Positions 8,599 to 15,933 of a stretch of DNA of 64,000 nucleotides are shown here, one piece after another; positions within the stretch are counted from its first letter, which is position 1; each line of letters begins with the position of its first letter. The notes below the pieces were generated by a model that did not search any database, was not told where the DNA came from, and was given only the letters and a program-made list of their open reading frames with translations. This DNA is from Candidatus Latescibacterota bacterium (GTDB lineage: Bacteria; Latescibacterota; UBA2968; UBA8231), in contig JAJEFJ010000084.1 in the NCBI GenBank assembly GCA_022820485.1, positions 46,340 to 110,339 on the forward strand, in the 5' to 3' direction. The position numbers were made by a program, and so were the translations under genes.

Positions 8599-8907
8599 TT
8601 AGGTGCCGCTGTCGTGCGTTTCACGGCGCAATTCCTCACGAATGACTCGCCGCAATGTATCTGCCAAGTCTTCGTGTTCCTTTGCCTGCCGCAAAGTCTC
8701 GTTAATCAGAACTTGATAGCCGCGCTCCCCAGCCTTCTCTTTGAAGTATTCAATGAGGTTGGTATCTAGCGAGATGGTGATGCGTTGCTTGCGTGGCGCA
8801 GGCTTGAGTCCGACGCGGAATGTCGCACGGCCCAAATCCGCTTGCGTCACTTTGGGATATTCATCCCGATCATCAGAGGTTGGTGAAGAAGAGAAGTTGT
8901 TCATCAT
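8599..8907 (-). CDS. brnA: BrnA-family antitoxin
   Basis: About 102 aa from the ATG pair at 8902-8907. The C-terminal half carries the ribbon-helix-helix DNA-binding segment (KQRITISLDTNLIEYFKEKAGERGYQVLINETLRQAKE) typical of BrnA/DUF4415 antitoxins. The start lies inside the end of the BrnT gene (35-bp overlap), the usual toxin-antitoxin order of brnTA. Known role: neutralises BrnT and autorepresses the operon. Confidence 0.85.
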   Translation of the reverse strand: MMNNFSSSPTSDDRDEYPKVTQADLGRATFRVGLKPAPRKQRITISLDTNLIEYFKEKAGERGYQVLINETLRQAKEHEDLADTLRRVIREELRRETHDSGT

Positions 8908-9142
8908 TGGTTGCCTCGCGCATGGAAATAACACGGATTTCATCTTCAGTTTCGGTATGCACTATCACTATGACCTTCATGCCCAACAACCCAAGCGTGA
9001 CCCAACGCTGTTCACCATAGGCTTCGCGATCGTCTTCAAACGTGAACGTCGGACCTGCAAAGACACGCTCAGAATCAATGAAATCCACCCCATGCTTCTT
9101 TAGGTTGGCCTGCCGTTTGGGTTCGTGCCAAATGAATCGCAT
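8873..9142 (-). CDS. brnT: BrnT-family ribonuclease toxin
   Basis: 89 aa from ATG 9142 (a GTG lies directly before it). The sequence MRFIWHEPKRQANLKKHGVDFIDSERVFAG, then DDREAYGEQRWVTLGLLGMKVIVIVHTETEDEIRVISMREAT, is a classic BrnT/DUF4258-like profile. It has the WHEPKRQANLKKHGVDF start and the RVISMREA end seen across the family. BrnT is a RelE-fold mRNA-degrading toxin. The pair begins the defence-rich part of the window. Confidence 0.88.
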   Translation of the reverse strand: MRFIWHEPKRQANLKKHGVDFIDSERVFAGPTFTFEDDREAYGEQRWVTLGLLGMKVIVIVHTETEDEIRVISMREATNDEQLLFFTNL

Positions 9143-9309
9143 CACTCTATCATTTCAACGCTCACCAGCGACAATGAAGCGCAGCAAAATTGCCGTCTGG
9201 TTCGTACTCAAGTAATAAATGCTCCAAGCATTGTCAACTCGACAGCGGGATTCTAGTGCGTACGGAGACGGTCGCTGTCCTCGGTAGGTCGTCCGTCCCC
9301 AAGGCCACC

Positions 9310-9338
9310 TTGACGTTTCGCTGGAAAGACACTACACT
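9310..9338 (+). promoter_or_regulatory. Candidate sigma-70-type promoter for the DUF5131 gene
   Basis: TTGACG at 9310-9315 and TACACT at 9333-9338 are separated by 17 bp and lie about 40 bp before the ATG at 9377. Both hexamers are one or two changes from consensus. A second TATAAT at 9350-9355 lacks an obvious -35. Confidence 0.45.
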
Positions 9339-9376
9339 TATGTTCAGTTATAATCTTGGTTACGTAGAGGTCTCTC

Positions 9377-10027
9377 ATGTCTCGCAAAAGCACTATCGAG
9401 TGGACTAACAGCACTTGGAACCCAGTCACCGGATGCACAAAAATTAGCGCCGGTTGCGACCATTGCTATGCCGAGCGCCTTTCTGAGCGTTTCCGTGGCG
9501 TCGAGGGACACCCTTTCGAGTCGGGCTTTGATCTGACCCTTCGCCCCAAACGCCTCGAACAACCCATGCAGTGGCGGCGTCCACAACTCATCTTCGTCAA
9601 TTCGATGAGCGATCTCTTCCACAAGGACATTCCCACCGAGTACATCGAGCGCGTATTCGACACGATGGAGCGCGCCGATTGGCACATCTATCAGGTGCTT
9701 ACCAAGCGCAGTTCGCTAATGCGCCGCTTCGTCCAAGGACGCTACCGAGGCCAAGCGGCTCCCCCACATATCTGGCTCGGCGTGTCCGTCGAAAACAACG
9801 CGGCTTTGACGCGCCTCCGGCACCTGCAACAGACTAACGCCTCTGTACGCTTCGTTTCCTTCGAGCCGTTGCTCGGTGCAATAGGCGCGGTGGATTTGGA
9901 GGGTATTCATTGGGTAATCGCCGGGAGTGAGAGCGGGCCGGGAGCGCGTCCGGTGCGAGCAGAATGGGTGCGGGCCTTGCGCGACCAGTGTCAGGCTCAG
10001 CGCGTCGCCTTTTTCTTTAAGCAATGA
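9377..10027 (+). pseudogene. DUF5131 (phage Gp37/Gp68-like) protein, C-terminus lost to in-frame TGA
   Basis: The 216-aa product starts MSRKSTIEWTNSTWNPVTGC and has the radical-SAM-like cysteine triad CTKISAGCDHC (C-x6-C-x2-C) followed by YAERLSERF, plus IFVNSMSDLFHKDIP and IWLGVSVENN. This is the DUF5131 family found in phages, plasmids and defence islands. Translation stops at TGA 10025-10027 right after VAFFFKQ, where relatives continue with Trp. Beyond the stop the same frame stays open to TAA 10160-10162 and reads GGRTPKAGGNTLDGRQWLEYP, the expected family C-terminus. One base change (TGG to TGA) explains the loss. TGA is used as a normal stop by neighbouring genes, so recoding is unlikely. 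Confidence 0.85.
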
Positions 10028-10182
10028 GGTGGGCGCACACCGAAAGCGGGTGGGAATACGCTCGATGGACGACAGTGGTTGGAGTATCCAGAAGTGGAAA
10101 CGGATCAGCAGCTTGAATCACCGTTACAAGCTATATCTCCACTTCACAAGCATTCTCAGTAAAGAATTTAGCACTGAAATGC

Positions 10183-11184
10183 TTATGATGTAGTACTCAT
10201 ATAATTAAATTGTTTGGCAATGGTATCCAATTTTTCGACCACTTCCGGGTGAATTTCCTCTTTCGTCATCTGCTCTGCAATTTGGTAATACTCATTTTCT
10301 CTGAGAATCAGCCCTGCTTCCTGCATGATCTCGGCAAGAATATCTTTCCCTTTTGTCTGTTTCAAAGTAGCGAAAGACTCAAATGGGGTCTTGTATAACG
10401 CCGGAGGTAGATACCTCTTCATGTATGCCTCTGTTTGGCTAGCCGCTTGCTTTCCATCAGCACTTTCTACAAAACGAGCGATAGCTTCAGGGTGAATGAG
10501 ATAGCTCTCAATTTCATACCGATCCCAGAACAGCCGTCTCATACCTTTAGGAGCCGAAGACGTATTGCGAGATCCCTTGTTGTCGCCGTCGCACAACTCT
10601 ATACCCTGAAAATCGGGAACGATCAATTGCAAAGAGGAAAAATGGTTTGTCACAAAATGCTTCTCCTTTTCTGCAGTTGGACGCCAGAATGGTTTTTCCA
10701 GAAACTGCAACAAGGGATGTTTCAAAACACTTGCCCACCCCCTCAGGATATCTATATCCGTCTTTCCTTCCACATACAAAATTTTTCGTTCGGTCTCAGC
10801 GAGCAGGATTTCTGTATTATCCAGGGACAAGGTTCTTTTTACTTTTCTTTTGTCGCTGACCTTCCGTAGCTCACCTGCCAATAAACGCAGGGCTTCCTTG
10901 TCAGCGGCATCAATGAGTCGCTCTGAATGAGTCGCAATAACTAGTTGTGAACTGATTTGGCGGGCATGTTCGCACAAATCGCGGTACATTTTTTCTTGTA
11001 ACAAAATATGCAGATGCGCATCCGGCTCGTCGATGAGCACGACCGACGCTTCTTTGTACAGCAAGGCTGCGTAAACTAGCAATACCTGTAAGAAACCACT
11101 TGCCGCGCTGCTTAGATCATACCAAGAGCCTTGCTCCGAATGCTGGTAACGGACATATAGCAGTCCTAAATGATTTGAAAGCAT
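10183..11184 (-). pseudogene. OLD-like nuclease, C-terminal part (Walker B and TOPRIM)
   Basis: This reading frame holds the second half of a broken gene. It carries the ABC-type signature region YDLSSAASGFLQVLLVYAALL, then the Walker B VVLIDEPDAHLH, ATHSERL (His switch), and a TOPRIM-like domain with ILYVEGKTD (Glu) and IELCDGDNKG (Asp-x-Asp). The first residues before YVRYQ are encoded by the inserted repeat element, so the apparent start is an accident of the insertion. Removing 101 bp joins it in frame to the first half (from 11903) and gives a single reading frame of about 540 aa. Whether this half is translated is unknown. Confidence 0.85.
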
Positions 11185-11258
11185 GCGTTCATCAGTTTAC
11201 CTATGCGTCATTCCCGCGCAAGCGGGAATCCAGTCTTGAATGATTTAGGGTTGCTATA
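11156..11258. mobile_element. MITE-like inverted-repeat element inside the OLD-like gene
   Basis: The ends are imperfect 20-bp inverted repeats (TATAGCAGTCCTAAATGATT on the left; reversed right end TATAGCAACCCTAAATCATT; 17 of 20 match). They begin and end with TA, consistent with a TA target duplication. The interior has a palindrome (CATTCCCGCGCAAGCGGGAA at 11209-11228) related to one at 63845-63867. Excising 101 bp, leaving one TA, restores GAA ATA TAT GTC and a continuous protein reading. No transposase is encoded, so the element would be mobilised in trans. Confidence 0.85.
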
Positions 11259-11903
11259 TATTTCCGCACCACCGCTTGGAGGTAACAACTCGTACCCAAA
11301 AAAAGATCGGACGACTTGCTGCAATTTCTGCCATTTATCGGCATCCAGACTGACGGCAAGAAGCAAATTCCGCAGCACACTGCCGGCCTGAGCTCGTGCT
11401 AGTCGTGCTGGGATAACTACGGGATCAAAAGGAGACTCTTTAATATCCACACCCGAGAGAGGGGGGATGTAAATGGGAATGAGCGGATCATCGATATACT
11501 TTTCAAGATCATTTTCGTCCACATCCTTCGCCGGACGAATAGTGGCCAACTCTGTTTCTTTGTAGATAATCTCAAATCCTATCTTCCATCGATGGGTATG
11601 CAACCAGACAGAGGCGGATTCCTGTACATTTTTATCTTTCCAGAGATGCTCAAAGTCTGCCAGTGGTACTGAGTAGAATCGCTCTGAATTGAGATTCGTA
11701 CTCGGATAATTGCCGTCTTTCTCTTTCGCTAAGTCGAGATTGTTCTCCGACCACTGGAAGGCGATTTCCGACCACACAGCGATAGCTTGGAGCAGCGTCG
11801 TCTTACCGGAGTTATTCGGTCCGGCAATGACGAGATGGTCCGGGATATCAAATTCTTGTTGCCCGAACTTCTTGAAGTTATTTACGACGACTCTACGGAT
11901 CAT
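11208..11903 (-). pseudogene. OLD-like AAA ATPase, N-terminal part (Walker A)
   Basis: It starts at ATG 11903 (MIRRVVVNNFKKFGQQEF); an upstream TTG at 11924 is less likely. The Walker A loop AGPNNSGKTT is at residues 28-37, followed by the variable lobe of RecF/SMC-like ATPases and PIYIPPLSGV, a common feature of this group. After GGAEIY the reading runs into the inserted element (SNPKSFKTGFPLARE) and stops. Its start overlaps the DUF6527 gene by 11 bp, which ties it to the ubiquitin-like operon. Intact, it would be an ATP-driven TOPRIM nuclease of the overcoming-lysogenisation-defect type. Confidence 0.85.
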
Positions 11904-12258
11904 GTCTGTTCGCCTCTGGTACAAAAAGAGGGGGCCTTTCGCTCCATACGATGCGGCCTTTCCTCAGCCAGTAGTGGCAACGGCAGGACAAGCCGGTCAC
12001 GTGAACTGAAGGTGCTAGCGAAATCTGTCCGTCCGCATGTTCTGTTATGCACCACCGTTTGTCAACCTGGGGCGACACATCCAAGTGGACAACTTGTCGG
12101 CATGCCTTGCGAGGGCAGACAATCGCCGCATAAAACGGATGTTTGCGTCCTCCAATGATGTACACCGTATTTTCCTGGAGGTCATCCGGCAAGTCCTCTA
12201 CCCACTCAGTGCTGTAGGGACGGAAACGCGCCCATATATTGAAAATCCATCTAAACAT
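11893..12258 (-). CDS. DUF6527-type zinc-binding protein of the ubiquitin-like operon
   Basis: 121 aa. A Cys pair VCPRKAC (C48, C53) and the later SCRCHYWLRKGRIVW (C92, C94, H95) look like a zinc site. The ending with His-Tyr-Trp and the RIVW strand is typical of DUF6527, a family repeatedly found beside bacterial multi-ubiquitin, E2 and ThiF/E1 genes. The start overlaps the E1 gene end by 8 bp and its own end overlaps the ATPase start by 11 bp, so all are in one translational chain. Its molecular role is not established; a substrate or ligase-like accessory is a guess. Confidence 0.75.
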   Translation of the reverse strand: MFRWIFNIWARFRPYSTEWVEDLPDDLQENTVYIIGGRKHPFYAAIVCPRKACRQVVHLDVSPQVDKRWCITEHADGQISLAPSVHVTGLSCRCHYWLRKGRIVWSERPPLFVPEANRHDP

Positions 12259-13642
12259 GACTAGTATTATTTTTGACTAGTAAACTTCCATCCCCTGTTC
12301 CCATGTATCGTTTCATCAATGGATGTGGACCACCCTCGTCCACGGCATTTTCATAGCATCCATGTACTAGGCGAAATCGTTGAGTCGCAAATTCAGCGTT
12401 GGAGTCAAAGCGATAGGCGTGAATGCGGGCCATGAAATCGTTAAATGCCATACACGCCGCCTGCATGTTGACGGACATGACCGCCGGCTGTTCCTCACCG
12501 ACGGCGGCTAAATAGCCTGCCACGCGCTGTTGTTGGTAGTATGCCGGGTCTTTTCGCTGCCAATCTTCGGCTGTCACCTGCTCCATAGTGTACGCGCCAC
12601 GCGATAGCAGGCTTTCGCCTTCTGGGTGAATGTAATGCGACACGGCATCGGCGGAGGTGATGCCACCTTTACCGTCGGCCTCAAGATGGACTCCTACGTC
12701 AAAATAGGGAATCAGGTAGGCACTTGCCAAGCAATCGAGATGGTACCGTCCAAAGGCGGAATCCACGCAGCCGAAGATCACGTCGCAATCTACTAAAGCA
12801 GCGACGATGTCTGGTGAATCCGTCAATCCTTGGAAAGCATCTACTTTGGTTCCCATGCCGATCTTTTGAATAGCCCGCTCAATCGCCAACACCTTTGGCG
12901 GCTTATTGCAAGCGTCATCTATGGTACTGTTGATGAGGCGATTCAGATTTTTCTCTTCTACTATATCATCGTCCACAATCACCAACTCGCCCACGCAATT
13001 ACGCACAAGCAGTTCAATGATTATGCTGCCCGTGCCCGAACAACCGACAACCCCTACCCGCATAGTACGCAATAAGTCCAACGTGCCCTTGCCAAAAGTT
13101 TGCGATAGCTTCTCTTGGTACGCCGTTTGCCGTTGGGATTTGTGGGACTTCCAGATATGGATATTGTCGCCGATGGCAGAAACGGTTGGCATATCGGAGA
13201 ACGTTCCGTGTGCGTCCACCGTGCGAGCCTCAATCTGGCCATTCGATAACATAATAGCAGATCCATTTGGTCGCCCATCGTCAAACCAATTGCATACAGA
13301 AGGAAATAATTCCCGGTCATTACGATCGTCAAGTTTTGAAAATCGACCGCATCCGTTGGGATGGGAATGAATGGTGACGATAGACTGTCCGTCCCGGTCT
13401 ATATCGCAGATTTTTTCCGGAGACAGACAGTCCCCAAAAGGCCAAGCGACAAAGTCTTCTTTCCGCTCTGACAGATGATATGGGGGATACAAAACATCCG
13501 CGACGATGAGGCGGCGATGCCGTTTCCCTCTCCCCTGGTTGCACAACAAAATGGCGGCAGCCTCCAGCCCGTCCCCAGGGAAAAGGTGGTTAAAAACCGC
13601 CTCATACCGACTCGCGGTCATAGTCAGGATGGTGGTTGTCAT
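12251..13642 (-). CDS. JAB deubiquitinase/peptidase fused to E1-like (ThiF) activating enzyme
   Basis: 463 aa from ATG 13642 (TGATG overlap with the E2 stop). Residues 1-150 form a JAB/JAMM metallopeptidase: Glu at about 27, HSHP with H92 and H94, and SKLDD giving S102 and D105. Residues about 190 onward form the E1/ThiF nucleotide-binding fold: VGVVGCSGTGS (198-206), VIVDDDIVEEKNLNRL with the ATP/Mg Asp, Asn and Arg residues, and DVIFGCVDSAFGRYHLDCLA. C292 and C304 are candidate catalytic cysteines. The single chain would both mature the ubiquitin-like precursor or deconjugate it and adenylate its C-terminus. Such fusions are known from predicted bacterial ubiquitin-like operons, some of which defend against phage. 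Confidence 0.88.
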   Translation of the reverse strand: MTTTILTMTASRYEAVFNHLFPGDGLEAAAILLCNQGRGKRHRRLIVADVLYPPYHLSERKEDFVAWPFGDCLSPEKICDIDRDGQSIVTIHSHPNGCGRFSKLDDRNDRELFPSVCNWFDDGRPNGSAIMLSNGQIEARTVDAHGTFSDMPTVSAIGDNIHIWKSHKSQRQTAYQEKLSQTFGKGTLDLLRTMRVGVVGCSGTGSIIIELLVRNCVGELVIVDDDIVEEKNLNRLINSTIDDACNKPPKVLAIERAIQKIGMGTKVDAFQGLTDSPDIVAALVDCDVIFGCVDSAFGRYHLDCLASAYLIPYFDVGVHLEADGKGGITSADAVSHYIHPEGESLLSRGAYTMEQVTAEDWQRKDPAYYQQQRVAGYLAAVGEEQPAVMSVNMQAACMAFNDFMARIHAYRFDSNAEFATQRFRLVHGCYENAVDEGGPHPLMKRYMGTGDGSLLVKNNTSHV

Positions 13643-14031
13643 CACCCGACTTCAGTGTTTAGCTGGTTCTTGACGTACTCAATATGCGAAACGATGGAAT
13701 CGACTCCTGGCTGCCACGAGTTATGATGGCGCGACCAACGCTGCCAAGTCTGACCAAAGTGAGTTTCAGAGGCCAGAGCACCTATTGATGATCCGTCTGA
13801 TTTACCAAGCGCAGGGTAAAAGTAAAACATATCCAACATTGATCCGGGATAGCCGCTTGGAATGAGTACCATCAGCGTGGATTTTTCTACCGTATAGCCT
13901 TGGGGAATGGGAAAGTCAGCGATGAGTAGGCCATACTTGCCGTTGCCCTCAGCGATCTTCTTCCATTTGGACGGATAATTCCCTTCTAGATATTGAGTAT
14001 CCTCCGGCGGCAACTCGTAGGAATTAATCAT
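13642..14031 (-). CDS. E2-like (prokaryotic E2 family E type) protein without cysteine
   Basis: 129 aa from ATG 14031 (MINSYELPPEDTQYL). The block GYTVEKSTLMVLIPSGYPGSMLDMFYFYP is the E2/UBC beta-meander followed by the active-site loop region. ETHFGQTWQRWSRHHNSWQPGVDSIVSHIEYVKNQL is the C-terminal part typical of the E2 family E that accompanies multi-ubiquitin proteins. No Cys occurs anywhere in these 129 residues, so a classical E2 thioester is impossible here. The start overlaps the multi-ubiquitin stop by 8 bp. It may act as a scaffold, or the family may use another chemistry. Confidence 0.7.
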   Translation of the reverse strand: MINSYELPPEDTQYLEGNYPSKWKKIAEGNGKYGLLIADFPIPQGYTVEKSTLMVLIPSGYPGSMLDMFYFYPALGKSDGSSIGALASETHFGQTWQRWSRHHNSWQPGVDSIVSHIEYVKNQLNTEVG

Positions 14032-14749
14032 GGCCTTGCTGCGCCTGTCGCCGGACGGTTTCAAATCGTTCAATGCCAGGACGGGACAAATCGACCTGAT
14101 CACTGGCCTCGATTCTCTCTCTTTTACCACCGTGCAATTTCTGGTTGAGAGACCATTCATCATCGCGCTTTTCGACCAATGCCAAAATACCGGCTCCGGT
14201 GATTTCAGCAGAGTCCACGGTGTGCTTGTCGCCGTCTATGCGGATGCGGTATTTGTGCCCTTTGGGTGGACGGCGGTCGTTCTTGCCGCATTCCTCAAGG
14301 TCAATCGCATCGTCAGAGGCGGGAGGTATGACAAAATACGAGTCCGCATCTTGGACGACAATCGTCATGTCATCCGCAATTTCCACATCCACACCGTCTT
14401 CAATGTCGGCAAACAGACGCCCCTGCGGGAACTTGTCATCCCGCTCTTTGAGGGCTTTGCCGGTAATTTTTGCTTTTGGCAGGGCAAGATTGCGCGATCC
14501 GTTGAACTCTGGCCGCACTTCATTGCGCAACGGCGGGTTATCCTCGATGGAGCTTTTCCCGACGACCAATCGTTCTCCTCCGCGAATGAGGATGAATTCC
14601 CCCGACAGGAGAGGAATATCTATGCCGTCTTCACGGCTCAGAAAAATTCGTTCCTCACTACAATCGGCGATTTCGTAGAGATCATCGACGGAAACAAGCC
14701 CCGAATGGATTGTTTTTTCCCGCCCATCAATCTGGATAGTCGGTTTCAT
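14024..14749 (-). CDS. Multi-ubiquitin-like protein (about three beta-grasp repeats)
   Basis: 241 aa. Three segments have beta-grasp character: residues 3-64 (IQIDGREKTI, then FILIRGGERLVV), about 92-143 (AKITGKALKE, then MTIVVQDADSYFVIPP) and 166-241 (KYRIRIDGDKHTV, then DDEWSLNQKLHGGKRERI). The first and third share the I-x-I-D-G-x-x-x-T pattern. The chain ends QAQQGHD; if the partner JAB domain removes His-Asp, a C-terminal Gly is exposed. It is the first gene of a four-gene overlapping cassette (this, E2-like, JAB-E1, DUF6527) followed by the nuclease. The protein is probably the modifier conjugated to targets. Confidence 0.8.
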   Translation of the reverse strand: MKPTIQIDGREKTIHSGLVSVDDLYEIADCSEERIFLSREDGIDIPLLSGEFILIRGGERLVVGKSSIEDNPPLRNEVRPEFNGSRNLALPKAKITGKALKERDDKFPQGRLFADIEDGVDVEIADDMTIVVQDADSYFVIPPASDDAIDLEECGKNDRRPPKGHKYRIRIDGDKHTVDSAEITGAGILALVEKRDDEWSLNQKLHGGKRERIEASDQVDLSRPGIERFETVRRQAQQGHD

Positions 14750-14780
14750 GTTGATTCCCTCTGATGTTGTGTTAAATGGA

Positions 14781-14803
14781 TCTCTTGTCTAGTGTACAAG
14801 AGA
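14781..14803. promoter_or_regulatory. Perfect 8-bp inverted repeat, candidate operator
   Basis: TCTCTTGT (14781-14788) and ACAAGAGA (14796-14803) are exact inverted copies with a 7-nt spacer, 32 bp upstream of the multi-ubiquitin ATG. The divergent neighbour is an XRE/ImmA regulator pair, a plausible binder. The rest of the 284-bp gap (14750-15033) is AT-rich toward the XRE side and shows no further gene. Confidence 0.4.
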
Positions 14804-14997
14804 CATCCGCAAGCGCAAGGGGCCATTCTCGACCTCATCAGGCTTTGAAAGCTACCTTGGGCACCGATCATCAAGATAGTATAAGCGCACCCTGATGTCA
14901 ATTATGAAAAAGCATAAATTGCTTTTTATTACAAACATTCACATTAAAAATGTTCCTCTTGCGATTATATAAATATCCGCCCTTTGCTTTTTATTGC

Positions 14998-15026
14998 TTG
15001 ACATTTTGCCTGACATCCTATACCTA
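14998..15026 (+). promoter_or_regulatory. Candidate promoter of the XRE/ImmA pair, possibly leaderless
   Basis: TTGACA at 14998-15003 is a full -35 consensus; 17 bp later TACCTA (15021-15026) is a weak -10, with TATACC two bases earlier as alternative. The ATG at 15034 follows within 8 nt and has no ribosome site, which would suit a leaderless transcript. Confidence 0.4.
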
Positions 15027-15033
15027 TATATAA

Positions 15034-15414
15034 ATGCGACGGCGACCGGACTCAGAAAAACTCTACGAACTCGTAGGTCAGAAAGTGGAACGGCAGCGGC
15101 GCGAGGCGAAGCTCTCGCAAACCCAACTCGCGCAGCGTTGTGGCCTCGCCCGAGGCTCAATTGCTAATATTGAGAGCGGAAATCAGCGGCCGACGCTCCA
15201 CACGCTCTGGTCGCTCGCTGATGCGCTCGGAGTTGATATGCGCTCGCTCTTGCCTTCGCGTGATGAGTTCTTAAAGAGCGAGACATACACCGCAACCTCT
15301 AAAATCACAGGTTGGCTGAAGGATGAGGCAGGCAGGAGCCAAAACCAAGTTAATTCCTTCATCGCTGAGAGTCTAGAGAAGGTCAGCCCCAATGTTGCTG
15401 GAGAGAAAAGCTGA
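15034..15414 (+). CDS. XRE-family helix-turn-helix regulator
   Basis: 126 aa. The Cro/C1-type HTH spans about residues 12-66: VGQKVERQRREAKLSQTQLAQRCGLARGSIANIESGNQRPTLHTLWSLADALGVD. The C-terminal 55 residues are helical and may dimerise or contact the partner peptidase. It overlaps the ImmA gene by 23 bp. In the family this pair works as repressor plus metalloprotease, often guarding mobile elements, toxin-antitoxin or defence loci. Its DNA target could include the inverted repeat at 14781-14803. Confidence 0.88.
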   Translation: MRRRPDSEKLYELVGQKVERQRREAKLSQTQLAQRCGLARGSIANIESGNQRPTLHTLWSLADALGVDMRSLLPSRDEFLKSETYTATSKITGWLKDEAGRSQNQVNSFIAESLEKVSPNVAGEKS

Positions 15415-15892
15415 ACAGTTACTCGTAGAGGCGGGACTGGATACTGTTCCAATTCCCGTGGAGCAAGTCGCTGCTTACCTAGGCATAAAGGTCGAGTTGG
15501 CAGAGCTTGGTGAAGAGTGCTCGGGAGTACTCGTCCGAAATGAAGGCCGTGCTGTCATTGGTGTGAACCAAGATCACCACCCTAACCGGCGGCGTTTTAG
15601 TATTGCACACGAAATTGCCCATTTCGTTCTCCACAAAGGTGATACGTACATCGACAAGGGGTATCTCGTGCATTTCCGCGACCGGAAGTCTGGTTCCGGC
15701 ACCAAGCAGGAAGAGATGGCAGCTAATGCGTTTGCAGCGGCACTGCTCATGCCCTCTAAGTGGGTCCGGGAAGCCTTCAAACAGCATCCCTTTGATCTAA
15801 CCGAAGACGAAGGCCTAGAAAAGCTCGCTAGAAAGTTCAAAGTGAGTCCCCAAGCAATGACTTACCGCCTTATGAATCTTCAACTGATCTGA
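15392..15892 (+). CDS. ImmA/IrrE-family metallopeptidase
   Basis: 166 aa with the zinc-protease motif FSIAHEIAHFVLH (HExxH at about residues 71-75), a downstream EEMAANAFAAALLMP supplying the third ligand (Glu), and the usual C-terminal small helix bundle VSPQAMTYRLMNLQLI. The family cleaves or inactivates the partner XRE repressor upon a signal. It overlaps the XRE gene, so the two are made together. Confidence 0.9.
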   Translation: MLLERKAEQLLVEAGLDTVPIPVEQVAAYLGIKVELAELGEECSGVLVRNEGRAVIGVNQDHHPNRRRFSIAHEIAHFVLHKGDTYIDKGYLVHFRDRKSGSGTKQEEMAANAFAAALLMPSKWVREAFKQHPFDLTEDEGLEKLARKFKVSPQAMTYRLMNLQLI

Positions 15893-15911
15893 AGTCACCT
15901 TTAGATCCATT

Positions 15912-15933
15912 ATCTCTTTATTCTTTTAGAGAT
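15912..15933. terminator. Weak hairpin in convergent gap
   Basis: ATCTCT and AGAGAT pair around a T-rich 10-nt loop in the 33-bp space between the ImmA stop and the hsdS stop. It is short and AT-rich; it could act as a bidirectional terminator but the evidence is thin. Confidence 0.25.

Noticed and set aside
10025..10027. Selenocysteine or recoded TGA in the DUF5131 gene
   Set aside because: Family position is Trp, not Cys; no SECIS-like context was recognised; TGA ends many neighbouring genes normally.
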